DNA of 45,496 bases from Fidelibacterota bacterium (lineage in GTDB: Bacteria; Fidelibacterota; UBA2242), in NCBI GenBank assembly GCA_016782645.1, contig JADHYC010000014.1, positions 1-45,496 of the forward strand, given 5' to 3'. Of the stretch, positions 17,683-26,096 are shown piece by piece (positions within the stretch are counted from its first letter, which is position 1; each line of letters begins with the position of its first letter). The position numbers and the translations under genes were made by a program. Under the pieces are notes generated by a model. That model was given only the letters and a program-made list of their open reading frames with translations. It was not told the origin of the DNA and did no database searches.

Positions 17683-18516
17683 ATGACTACGTTTGAACTT
17701 GGTTCAGCTACAGCTAAAGGAGGTTTCTCTAACGAAAAGGCTGTTTGTGATAAATTTAATAATTGGGAAACCGACAATGAGGCACAAATTTGGCTTAAAG
17801 TCATGGGATACGACACCAGACAGATTGATTTTGTTACTGCAATTCATATTCCAACGAGAATGAAAAGAACGGATGTTGAAAGATTAGGATTAAAAGAGAG
17901 TTATGAAGAATTGATGAGGTTCAAAAAGGCGGATGCCCAATTGAGAATTATGATTACTATTGGAAAGATAGTTAAGATTGAAAATTTGTCACTAAAGAAA
18001 GCAAATACAGACGCGGATTATAATCAGGTAGATAAAAGACGGGTGGAAACATACCAAGAAATATGGGAATTTGATGATAATGTAGCCTTTGGACTTAAAC
18101 TTTTTACGGGAGAAATTGATCCGACTTCTCATCTTGAGAAAATTAAGAATAAGATGTTAAGAGACAAGAGAAGAATGTTTCTTGATGAACTTCCAGAGGA
18201 CTTAAGAAATAAAATTTTAAACTTCTTTAGTGAAAATAAAATCCTTGTGGTTACGGATATACTAAAAGGCAGAGGAGGGTTGTCCGCTAACTGGATATTA
18301 GTAACAAGGTACAATAGAAAAGATGACACTACTACATGGATTCTAAAGGATATCAACGTAGCAATGAATTTTTTTGGTTTTGGGAATGTAAGAATGTCTC
18401 CACGAGGAAGTTTATATATTGGAAGAATTACTATGCAAAGAAAAGGGGGTACTCCAGATCCAACAAAATTACAATTCAAAATAAAACCGTGCGAATTATT
18501 TAAATTGAGGAAGTGA
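17683..18516 (+). CDS. HinP1I-like type II restriction endonuclease (predicted GCGC specificity)
   Basis: 277 residues that resemble R.HinP1I (about 247 residues, cuts GCGC) along most of the length, from recalled sequence: ELGSATAKGGFSNEKAV, EAQIWLKVMGY, VDKRRVETYQEIWEFDDNV, TDILKGRGGLSANWILV and LSPRGS-like SPRGSLYIGRITMQRKGG. HinP1I's active site is D62-X18-Q81-X-K83; here it is D84-X18-S103-X-K105, with the same spacing but Ser for Gln. About 22 extra residues precede the catalytic Asp. It would cut foreign DNA lacking host methylation. The ATG follows AGAGG. The next gene, a DNA methyltransferase, begins at its end, giving a complete restriction-modification operon. Specificity is inferred from homology, not shown. 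Confidence 0.85.
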   Translation: MTTFELGSATAKGGFSNEKAVCDKFNNWETDNEAQIWLKVMGYDTRQIDFVTAIHIPTRMKRTDVERLGLKESYEELMRFKKADAQLRIMITIGKIVKIENLSLKKANTDADYNQVDKRRVETYQEIWEFDDNVAFGLKLFTGEIDPTSHLEKIKNKMLRDKRRMFLDELPEDLRNKILNFFSENKILVVTDILKGRGGLSANWILVTRYNRKDDTTTWILKDINVAMNFFGFGNVRMSPRGSLYIGRITMQRKGGTPDPTKLQFKIKPCELFKLRK

Positions 18517-18518
18517 AT

Positions 18519-20408
18519 ATGATATGCTTAGCAAAGGTAAAGTTTGACTTGAGGGACCCTGATGAGCTTTATTTTGCTCATAGGGAAATAGATAGTTTAT
18601 TGGGAACAAAGACAGAATTTGTTAAGACTATCGCCTTCCTTATTAAAGAGAAACCTTTTAACTTGATTAATGATGAAGTTGTCCATTTAATTACTCGGTT
18701 AGTTTATATGGGTGAAGGGCAAGGATATTTGGCTGAAATACCGATTCGGGAAATAATAAGCGTAGTAAAAAAAGCAACCTTTTTCAGAGAAATATATGTG
18801 ATTTTTAAGGCAAAAGACAATGCAGAAATATTAAAAGACCTATTTAAGAAATTAGGAATAACATTAAGTGATGGACAATTAGAGAATCTAAGAATAGACC
18901 ACAATTCCTATACCCAAATTTTCTTAAAGAATTTGTCTCAAAAGAATAAATTAGTAGTAATTAGATTTTTACCCTTCCAAACACTTTTTGAATATGCAAC
19001 TGAAGTAAAGAAACTTCCAGCCGCAGTATTCCGTCCTAAAAAAAGTGAGAACTGGGTAGATTATTTCAAAGAAAAAGAGACTGGAATAGAAAAAGGTGTA
19101 AGAGAGTTACTTGAACATATTAAAACTGGTCATTATCGTTCACCCCACTTTGGGCTTGGGAAAAATAATATTGGTGATTATGTAGATTGGGCATCTACTG
19201 ATCTAAGAAAACCGTTTCTTCATTACCTCCACAAATATAAAGGAAAGGGAGACCCAAGAATATCACGTGCTATGATAAATTTACTGAAAGTGCAAGAGGG
19301 AGACACAATATTAGACCCTTTTGTAGGCTCGGGAGCATTTATTGCTGATGCCCCCACAATGGGATTAAATGCAATTGGTATAGAGGTTTTGAATATAGGA
19401 AAAATGATTGCTGAAGTTAAATGTAATCTGGGAATCAATATAGTATATTTACGAAATTCCATAATCAAATTATTTGAATCTATAGATGGTACACTTTTCG
19501 AACAAGACATAGGGAATGCTTTAACAGAAATTAAGGAGAAAATTAGAAAAAATACTGGTAATAGTAGAGCTTATGAAAATATTAGACCACATTTGGCTAA
19601 AATCGTATTTTTAAAGAGAGGAATAAATAATATAGATAATGAAGAAACAAGGAAATTTCTTCTAACTCTCTTGAGTCAAAAGATTGTAGAATATTCCGAA
19701 AAAAGGAGAGGATGGGATATAATTAACACCTTCAAATCTTATGTTGAAGATAGATACTTAACATTGTACGCCACTAAAAACCTAGCAGAAATACTCGGTG
19801 TAAATCTTAATGATGGTAAAGTCACAATAATTAGAGGCGATTCAACAAATATGTCAATGATCAAAGATAATTCTATTGATGGAATGCTTACCTCTCCTCC
19901 TTATTTTGATGCTTTAAATTATATTGGCAATAACAAAGTATCAATTATAATCCTGGGTTTGGATGGTGATCTCACCTGGGAATCTACAAAACAATTTTAC
20001 GAAGCAAAACATAGAGATGAAAGAAAACATGAAACTTTTTCACTCTTTATCAGCGATCGATATTTCTCTATTCAACTACCTCTATCTAATGTAAAACTTA
20101 TAGAATTATTACAGAAATCCCGAAGAGTTTATAAATCAAGAGTTGTTGAAAATTACCTGAAGATGATGAAACTTTCATTTGAAGAGTGCTATCGTGTTTT
20201 ACGAAATAATAGGTATTATTTAATGGTAGTGAGCAAATATCACAAATGGATAATAAATGGACAGGAACAAACAATAGAAACATCGTCTATATTGGCAGAC
20301 TTAGGAAAATCTGTAGGTTTTAAAGTAGTAGATGTTATTGAGCACGGTTTATCAAAAGCTGATAAAGGTAAGATTGGAATAGAAGATATACTGGTTTTCC
20401 AAAAATGA
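18519..20408 (+). CDS. Amino-DNA methyltransferase (TSPPY type, THUMP/Trm11-like order)
   Basis: About 629 residues. The AdoMet-binding motif I is DPFVGSGAF (DNA about 19314-19340) and the catalytic motif IV is TSPPY (19890-19904), separated by about 185 residues that may hold the target-recognition domain. Motif I before IV with a long insert is the alpha-like order, and the stretch before motif I (RKPFLHYLHKYKGKGDPRISRAMINL) recalls Trm11-type THUMP methyltransferases. TSPPY is usual for N4-cytosine enzymes. The GTG at 18513 is only 2 nt after GAGGA, whereas the ATG at 18519 has good 8-nt spacing, so I chose the ATG. It should protect the host against the adjacent nuclease. It is not an m5C enzyme: I see no PCQ motif. 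Confidence 0.85.
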   Translation: MICLAKVKFDLRDPDELYFAHREIDSLLGTKTEFVKTIAFLIKEKPFNLINDEVVHLITRLVYMGEGQGYLAEIPIREIISVVKKATFFREIYVIFKAKDNAEILKDLFKKLGITLSDGQLENLRIDHNSYTQIFLKNLSQKNKLVVIRFLPFQTLFEYATEVKKLPAAVFRPKKSENWVDYFKEKETGIEKGVRELLEHIKTGHYRSPHFGLGKNNIGDYVDWASTDLRKPFLHYLHKYKGKGDPRISRAMINLLKVQEGDTILDPFVGSGAFIADAPTMGLNAIGIEVLNIGKMIAEVKCNLGINIVYLRNSIIKLFESIDGTLFEQDIGNALTEIKEKIRKNTGNSRAYENIRPHLAKIVFLKRGINNIDNEETRKFLLTLLSQKIVEYSEKRRGWDIINTFKSYVEDRYLTLYATKNLAEILGVNLNDGKVTIIRGDSTNMSMIKDNSIDGMLTSPPYFDALNYIGNNKVSIIILGLDGDLTWESTKQFYEAKHRDERKHETFSLFISDRYFSIQLPLSNVKLIELLQKSRRVYKSRVVENYLKMMKLSFEECYRVLRNNRYYLMVVSKYHKWIINGQEQTIETSSILADLGKSVGFKVVDVIEHGLSKADKGKIGIEDILVFQK

Positions 20409-20435
20409 GTAAATTCAATAAAAATGAATGCAACG

Positions 20436-20468
20436 GAATGAACGCCAAGCAAAGCAATCTCCTAACAC
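20436..20468 (-). repeat. Right arm of the imperfect inverted repeat flanking the restriction-modification genes
   Basis: GAATGAACGCCAAGC... ending CTCCTAACAC is the reverse-complement partner of 17596-17624 with a few mismatches and gaps. It starts 27 nt after the methyltransferase stop codon and overlaps the first box of the attC-like site. Confidence 0.5.
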
Positions 20469-20555
20469 AGCATATACACTACGGGTTTATATCCTTTTCC
20501 CTGGGGACTTCCCAACTTCATTTGGAATTATTCGTATATGCTATAAACGTTATAC
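20461..20555 (+). repeat. attC-like palindromic site downstream of the methyltransferase
   Basis: CCTAAC (20461-20466) and AGCATATAC (20469-20477) are answered by GTATATGCT (20534-20542) and GTTATAC (20549-20555). The nine-base inner arms are perfectly complementary and the outer TAAC/GTTA also pair, giving the R''-L''/L'-R' layout of an integron attC of about 95 nt. The outer box GTTATAC deviates from GTTRRRY at one base. It would make the restriction-modification pair a cassette. No integrase gene is in the window. Confidence 0.45.
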
Positions 20556-20588
20556 ACAATCACGGATACTAAACGAAGAGGAGCTATT

Positions 20589-20948
20589 ATGCCAGAAGAT
20601 AAGATTGATAAAAATCAAATGCTTTTTCTCGGATTAATTCAATCATTGACTGCAAATGCCTGGATTCAGATGGGAAAGCAGAAAAATCCTCTTTCTGATA
20701 AAATCGAGCGCAATTTGCAAGAAGCATCGTTTGCAATTGACATGCTCGAAATGCTTCAAGTAAAAACAAAAGGCAATCTGAACGGTAATGAATCAAGGAT
20801 ACTTGAAAGAACGATTTCCGAACTTAAAATGAACTACGTTGATGAAAAAATTAAAGAGGATAAAGAACCAAAAAAGGAATCAAAAGAAGAAAAAGAGGCA
20901 GATAAGAAAGAAGAAGAAAAGAAAGATAAAGAAAACAAATCCTCTTAA
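20589..20948 (+). CDS. DUF1844 family protein
   Basis: 119-residue cytosolic protein. Residues 8-84 match DUF1844 (FLGLIQSLTANAWIQMGKQ, then NLQEASFAIDMLEMLQVKTKGNLN and ESRILERTISELKMNYV), a predicted helical family of unknown function found in many phyla. The last 35 residues are a Lys/Glu-rich tail, probably disordered. The start has a strong GAGGAG ribosome site. It is 58 nt upstream of the DUF2723 gene and may be co-transcribed with it. Its 5' region lies next to the attC-like site, so its original promoter may have been separated by insertion of the restriction-modification unit. Confidence 0.85.
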   Translation: MPEDKIDKNQMLFLGLIQSLTANAWIQMGKQKNPLSDKIERNLQEASFAIDMLEMLQVKTKGNLNGNESRILERTISELKMNYVDEKIKEDKEPKKESKEEKEADKKEEEKKDKENKSS

Positions 20949-21006
20949 CATAAAATAATACAACAAACATAGAATCTCTCATAGAAATCTAAATTAAAGG
21001 ACTATT

Positions 21007-23844
21007 ATGAATTATTTCAAGAACAACAGGGAAAAAGTAATACTTACACTTCTGACATTCTTATTAAGTTTTATTGTATACATGGATACATTGGCACCCA
21101 CAGTATCCTTCTGGGATTGTGGTGAATTCATCGCAACTTCATATACTCTTGGTGTACCTCATCCTCCCGGAAGTCCTCTATTTCTTTTAATCGGTAGACT
21201 ATTTTCTATGTTACCCATTAGCAGTGATATTGCATACCGTGTAAACATTATATCACCTATAGTCAGCTCTTTAGCAGTTATGTTTCTCTTTCTGATAATT
21301 GTGAAGTTACTCAAGAGTTGGGGGAATCCCAAAACTCCTTTGCATAAACTGGCTGTATATGGAGGAGCATTTATAGGAGCAATGACATTTGCTTTTACTG
21401 ATAGTCACTGGTTTAATGCGGTTGAGGCTGAGGTTTATTCATTCTCAACATTTTTAACAGCAATAGTTGTCTGGCTCATCCTCAAATGGGAAGAACATGC
21501 GGACAAACCGGGACATGAGCGTTATCTTTTGATCATTGCCTATATAGTTGGTTTGGCGTTGGGTATCCACTTACTCAATTTATTGGCGGTCTTTTTTATT
21601 GCGTTGATTATCTATTTTAAAAAGACAAAGGTTTCATCTATTCCGTGGCTAATTGCTGATTTAGTTATAGGAGTGGCAGTCATTGGGATAATCTTTTTAA
21701 TTTGTTTGCAATTAGAAGTTTCTTTCTCGGTCAAGGCTATATTATCTCTCGGTTCATTCTTATTGATTTACATTTTATTATTTAAAAAATCCAAAAAATC
21801 TCGGATGAAAGAGCATGCGCGGAATGTTTTAGTAGCCGTATTAGCATCCGGAATTTTTTTAGTAATAAATAGCGGTGTTATTCGGGGTTTGCCCAAAATT
21901 GCAGATAGTTATGGAGTCTTTGCCGTTGTGGTTCTTGTTATAGCTGTTTTTGCTGTTACGATCTGGGTAATATGGAAAAAACATAACTTAATTTCTTTGG
22001 CATTAATGTTTTTAGTTCTAATACTTATAGGCTATTCTTCTTATACCACCATTTTCATTCGGAGTAGCCAGAATCCTACTATAGATGAGAATGATCCGGA
22101 AACTACACATCAGGCAGTAGCATACCTTGAGCGTGAGCAATACGGCAGACGCTCTTTTACTGATATTTTTGATAGAAAAGTTTGGAAGCCGGAAGCAGCA
22201 TATAAATATAAAGGCAAAAGTGGTATGTACTACTTATGGAATTACCAGATAAAAAAAATGTATATTCGCTACTTCAACTGGCAGTTTGTCGGAAGAAATA
22301 AAGCGAATGTAAACCTATTTCAATTTATTCTTCCATTTCCATTTTTAATTGGCATATATGGTCTTTTAATTCATTTCAACAAAGATAAACATAAAGCTTT
22401 GGCAGTTCTTGCCCTATTTCTTTTTACAGGATTGATGATCGTCCTGTATTTAAATCAAGACGATCCTCAGCCGAGAGAACGAGATTATTCTTACGTTGGA
22501 TCATTTTTTGTCTTCTCAATTTGGATTGGTGTAGGTGCAACTGCAATTATTAGTCATTTAGCAGAGTTAAAGAATGAGAAGCTAAGGAAACCATTAACTT
22601 ACCTTGTTACTATTGCTCTCCTTATTGCACTTCCTGTGAATCTTCTGAGAGCCAACTATCACGAACATAGCCGCAAAGGTAATTATGTTGCATCAGATTA
22701 CTCTTATAATATCCTCCAAACATGTGAACCAAACGGTGTAATTTTTACTAATGGCGATAATGATACTTTTCCCCTCTGGTATTTACAGGAGGTAGAAGGT
22801 ATTCGTAAAGATGTGCGGGTTGTTAATTTGAGCCTATTAAATACACCATGGTACATTAAGCAGCTTCGAAATAACGAGCCAAAAATCTCAATAGGTAGAT
22901 TAAGTGATGAGGATATAGACAGATTAACTGTTATTCCATGGAAAGAAAGTAAGGTCAAAGTTTCTGTTCCTCCAGGCACTGATCTTCCACCTATGGAATG
23001 GAATTTAAAACCAACTATAATGAAAAAGGGATTAAGGGTTCAGGATATTATGATCCTTCAGATACTGGAAGCCAATAGATGGAAACGACCAATCTATTTT
23101 GCTGTGACCGTCTCTCCTAGCAACAAACTCAGTATGGATCCTTATCTCCAGATGGAAGGCTTGGCATTTCGAGTACATCCAAGAAAAGTCAAAAGGATCA
23201 GTTCGGAAAAAATAGAGCACAATTTATATCATGTATACAAATATAGAAATCTCAACAATCCTGATGTTTATTTTAATGACAATATCATTAAGCTGATTGG
23301 CAATTACCGTTCCGGATTCTTTCAGTTGGCGGTTGATAGACTTTACAATAATGATAAAGAAGGGATGTTGGCAGCACTTGACTCAATGGCTGTCAGGCTG
23401 CCAGAGGAAGTGGTTCCAATAAGAAATAAAGATATCTATTTGCAGCTGGGATTGCTCTATCATGAGGGGGAAAAATATACAAAGTTAGAGGAAGGAAGAA
23501 GATTTGGGGAACTTGAGAGAAGATTAGCCAATCTTATTAATAGGGACAACGTTTCTGTTAAGGAGCTTATTAAATACTCAAGTATTTATGTTCAACAATT
23601 GCAAGATTATGAAGCAGCTCTTTCCATACTTGAAGATTTATACCCCAAAAATTATAAAAATCCAGAAGTTATAGGATTACTTGTTAAAGTGTATGAAGCA
23701 ACAGAGAATTATGGTAGTGCGGTTGAAATCCTTGATGATTGGCTGAGATTTCATCCCGAAGATAAAAGTGCAGCATCTATGCGGGATCTGTACAAATCCA
23801 AGATACCGAAGCCAGGTGAAGCAGAGAAAGATACAGTAGGATAA
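21007..23844 (+). CDS. DUF2723 membrane protein (predicted protein O-glycosyltransferase, GT-C fold)
   Basis: 945-residue polytopic membrane protein. The DUF2723 signature is DTLAPTVSFWDCGEFIATSY followed by GVPHPPGSPLFLLIGR (about 27-60); the acidic pair near WDCGEF sits where GT-C enzymes of the protein O-mannosyltransferase type have catalytic acids. About a dozen or more hydrophobic segments extend to about residue 550. The rest is a soluble C-terminal part that includes NGDNDTFPLWYLQEVEGIRKDV-type sequence and a TPR-like helical end (YEAALSILEDLYPKNYKNPE). It probably transfers sugars to exported proteins in the envelope. A GT2 enzyme is encoded 28 nt downstream, fitting a shared surface-glycan role. 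The substrate is unknown. Confidence 0.85.
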   Translation: MNYFKNNREKVILTLLTFLLSFIVYMDTLAPTVSFWDCGEFIATSYTLGVPHPPGSPLFLLIGRLFSMLPISSDIAYRVNIISPIVSSLAVMFLFLIIVKLLKSWGNPKTPLHKLAVYGGAFIGAMTFAFTDSHWFNAVEAEVYSFSTFLTAIVVWLILKWEEHADKPGHERYLLIIAYIVGLALGIHLLNLLAVFFIALIIYFKKTKVSSIPWLIADLVIGVAVIGIIFLICLQLEVSFSVKAILSLGSFLLIYILLFKKSKKSRMKEHARNVLVAVLASGIFLVINSGVIRGLPKIADSYGVFAVVVLVIAVFAVTIWVIWKKHNLISLALMFLVLILIGYSSYTTIFIRSSQNPTIDENDPETTHQAVAYLEREQYGRRSFTDIFDRKVWKPEAAYKYKGKSGMYYLWNYQIKKMYIRYFNWQFVGRNKANVNLFQFILPFPFLIGIYGLLIHFNKDKHKALAVLALFLFTGLMIVLYLNQDDPQPRERDYSYVGSFFVFSIWIGVGATAIISHLAELKNEKLRKPLTYLVTIALLIALPVNLLRANYHEHSRKGNYVASDYSYNILQTCEPNGVIFTNGDNDTFPLWYLQEVEGIRKDVRVVNLSLLNTPWYIKQLRNNEPKISIGRLSDEDIDRLTVIPWKESKVKVSVPPGTDLPPMEWNLKPTIMKKGLRVQDIMILQILEANRWKRPIYFAVTVSPSNKLSMDPYLQMEGLAFRVHPRKVKRISSEKIEHNLYHVYKYRNLNNPDVYFNDNIIKLIGNYRSGFFQLAVDRLYNNDKEGMLAALDSMAVRLPEEVVPIRNKDIYLQLGLLYHEGEKYTKLEEGRRFGELERRLANLINRDNVSVKELIKYSSIYVQQLQDYEAALSILEDLYPKNYKNPEVIGLLVKVYEATENYGSAVEILDDWLRFHPEDKSAASMRDLYKSKIPKPGEAEKDTVG

Positions 23845-23872
23845 GTATCTATATTTGAATAATTATAAATAA

Positions 23873-24925
23873 TTGGTTGATGACTTGAATACTCACAGTC
23901 CAATTGTTTCGGTTATAATTCCACATTGTAATGGAGAAGATATTCTCAGAGATTGCCTTTCCTCTTTATATCAAACATCCAAAATGGATATAGAAGTAAT
24001 TCTTGTTGATAATGCTTCAACTGACAACAGCATTTCGATGGTTAAAAAGAAGTTTCCCGAGGTAAAAGTTGTTTCCCTCCCGGAAAACCTGGGATTCGCA
24101 GGTGGTTGTAATAGAGGTATTAAAGAATCTTCTGCTCTTTATGTTCTGATACTGAATAATGATACAGTTCACAAAATGGGTTGGATTGAATATTTAGTGG
24201 AAAAGATAAAATCTCGTTCTACAATAGCGGTTGTTCAGCCTAAGTTATTATCATATCAAGATAATGACTATTTCGACTACTCCGGAGCTGCAGGTGGTGA
24301 AATTGATATATTTGGTTTCCCTTTCGCACGCGGACGGATTTTTAAAAAAATTGAGAAAGATAATGGTCAATATGATAATGTGTCAGATCGAATTTTCTGG
24401 GCTTCTGGAACAGCCTTTCTTGCAAGAAAAGAACTTCTTATAAAGGCGGGATTATTTGATGAATCATTTTTCGCTCATATGGAAGAGATAGATTTACAGT
24501 GGCGTTTGCAGCTTATGGAATATGAAATCGTAGTAGAACCAAAATCAGTTGTATGGCATCGTTCCGGATATACTCTTGGTGCTGAGTCTCCATTTAAAAA
24601 ATATCTCAATCATCGGAATAGTCTGTTCATGTTTCTCACGAACTACTGTTTTATGCTGACTATTTATCTATTACCAATAAGGATTTTTCTTGATGATATT
24701 GCAATATTTTTTTCTTTAGTTCATTTTGACTTTGGTAGAATATTTGCAATATTGAAAGCACACTTTTGGATTATTACACACCCTAAAACAATTCTAAAGA
24801 AGCGTAAAAAGGTTAAATCCTTAAGAATAGAAAAGGATCAGCAAATGCTGCGTTATATTTATCCTGGTTCTATAGCTTTAAATTATTTTCTATTCGGGAA
24901 AAGGAAATATTCGGAATTTATGTAA
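23873..24925 (+). CDS. Family 2 glycosyltransferase (rhamnosyltransferase-like)
   Basis: 350 residues with a GT-A fold. The nucleotide-sugar site begins VSVIIPHCNGEDILRDCL, with VDNASTDNS (about 45-53) as the first acidic motif. NDT (about 97) corresponds to the DxD-equivalent region, and FDESFFAHMEEIDLQWRLQL (about 200-219) holds the catalytic-base region with the ED-like pair. A hydrophobic stretch near 255-290 suggests membrane association. The start is TTG at 23873 immediately after an in-frame TAA (23870); TTG at 23885 is an alternative, and neither has a good ribosome site. It probably acts with the upstream DUF2723 enzyme in surface glycan or glycoprotein assembly. Confidence 0.88.
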   Translation: MVDDLNTHSPIVSVIIPHCNGEDILRDCLSSLYQTSKMDIEVILVDNASTDNSISMVKKKFPEVKVVSLPENLGFAGGCNRGIKESSALYVLILNNDTVHKMGWIEYLVEKIKSRSTIAVVQPKLLSYQDNDYFDYSGAAGGEIDIFGFPFARGRIFKKIEKDNGQYDNVSDRIFWASGTAFLARKELLIKAGLFDESFFAHMEEIDLQWRLQLMEYEIVVEPKSVVWHRSGYTLGAESPFKKYLNHRNSLFMFLTNYCFMLTIYLLPIRIFLDDIAIFFSLVHFDFGRIFAILKAHFWIITHPKTILKKRKKVKSLRIEKDQQMLRYIYPGSIALNYFLFGKRKYSEFM

Positions 24926-24944
24926 CACAAATCCTGTCCCGAAG

Positions 24945-24987
24945 AGATCCCGTTGGAAAAGGGATCTATTATGAGACACTCTTTTTT
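24945..24987 (+). terminator. Possible terminator after the glycosyltransferase
   Basis: AGATCCC (24945-24951) pairs with GGGATCT (24961-24967). A run of six Ts follows only at 24982-24987, so the spacing is unusual for an intrinsic terminator. It lies between the plus-strand glycosyltransferase and the convergent DUF4835 gene. Confidence 0.35.
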
Positions 24988-25063
24988 ATGAGGGGTAACG
25001 TTAAAATCAATTTTCGTGTAATCAAATTGGTTTTCTTACCGGATAGTATCCAAAAAACATGAT

Positions 25064-25909
25064 CTAATCTTTAAAAATCGCTTTGTATATTTTTTCGTTG
25101 TCGGGGTCCAGATCAATTAACATTTTCCGTTGTTTTTCATTTCCAAAATCTCTTAACATTTTTGCTAATTCTCTGGCGTGAACATCAAGGAAAATGTGTG
25201 TATAGCGTTCGCGTGTATTTTGTGCAAAGACATCATCCAAACATTTCAGGGCTTTGTCAATAACCTCGGAAATCTGTTTAGTTTCGTCCTGGTCAATCAT
25301 GTCAACTATTGACCAATAATGGTATTTGAATAGTCTATAATCACGAATTTGTAAAATTTCATCTAATTCTTTCAGGCGCCTTTTAAAACCGTGTGGTCTT
25401 TCTGACATTTGAGCTCTCATTGCAATATCTCGAGCCTTTTCATAAGCGTTATTACCTCCAAGAGGCTCATAGGTATCAAGTTCGCCAGCTATTAGCATAA
25501 ATGCATAAAAGTCTAAAGTACTGGTGAGTGAATGTGGCATATCGGTATGTACAACTGGATCATTTGTATTGTAAACGAATTTAAATGTTTTTTCAAGAAA
25601 TCTCTGGTCTCCTGGCTTATTTGAGATAAATACCTGGGATGTGAATACTCTTTCAAAACCACTTGTATTCACACTTTGTGGGAAAAATCGAATACTGAAT
25701 GGGATTTGAATTCCATACTTATTATCAATCCAATCATAGTTCTCGAAATATGGCGGTAATATTTGCTCTAAAGTTTTTAAATCGTTCCTCTCTTTTTCTG
25801 GCATCCGCTCATTTGAAATTTCGACATTAACATCCATAAACTGGGCTATTGCACTAGCGCTTAGAACCACTATGAAACAGAATATTAATAGTGCTCTGAC
25901 GGTTTTCAT
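25064..25909 (-). CDS. DUF4835 family protein (PorD-like, type IX secretion-associated)
   Basis: 281-residue exported protein. The signal peptide is MKTVRALLIFCFIVVLSASAIAQ. The pattern that follows (VNVEISNERM, LEQILPPYFENYDWIDNKYG, FTSQVFISNKPGD, LTSTLDFYAFMLIAGELDTYEPLGGNNAY) matches DUF4835, the family of PorD, an accessory protein of type IX secretion in Bacteroidota. The reading frame extends upstream, but an AAGGGG ribosome site is 7 nt from the ATG at 25909 and only 1 nt from the ATG at 25915, so 25909 is the start. It is monocistronic and faces the glycosyltransferase gene. A PorV/PorQ homologue occurs at 37610. The core T9SS genes are not in the window. Confidence 0.78.
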   Translation of the reverse strand: MKTVRALLIFCFIVVLSASAIAQFMDVNVEISNERMPEKERNDLKTLEQILPPYFENYDWIDNKYGIQIPFSIRFFPQSVNTSGFERVFTSQVFISNKPGDQRFLEKTFKFVYNTNDPVVHTDMPHSLTSTLDFYAFMLIAGELDTYEPLGGNNAYEKARDIAMRAQMSERPHGFKRRLKELDEILQIRDYRLFKYHYWSIVDMIDQDETKQISEVIDKALKCLDDVFAQNTRERYTHIFLDVHARELAKMLRDFGNEKQRKMLIDLDPDNEKIYKAIFKD

Positions 25910-26029
25910 ATTCATTCCCCTTATTTTCTCAAAATATAATAAATTTAATAGATACTTGAAATGAGAATTAATAATTGACATCGTAGTAATTATACAAACT
26001 GTTAAAGTGATTGTTCAAGAAAATTTTAA

Positions 26030-26058
26030 TTGAAATTGAGATTTATTCTTACTATTCT
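26030..26058 (+). promoter_or_regulatory. Candidate promoter for the LPP20-like lipoprotein
   Basis: TTGAAA (26030-26035), a 17-nt spacer and TATTCT (26053-26058) lie about 40 nt before the ATG. The boxes match at 5 and 4 of 6 positions. A self-complementary ATTCTTTTAAAGAAT follows at once. Confidence 0.4.
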
Positions 26059-26096
26059 TTTAAAGAATTATCTGAGGGTTATTAATAGGAGAAAGC

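Noticed and set aside
25975-25980. TTGACA before the LPP20-like gene as a -35 box
   Set aside because: At 17 nt downstream the sequence is ACTGTT, not a -10 element; the TATACA nearby is only about 10 nt away.
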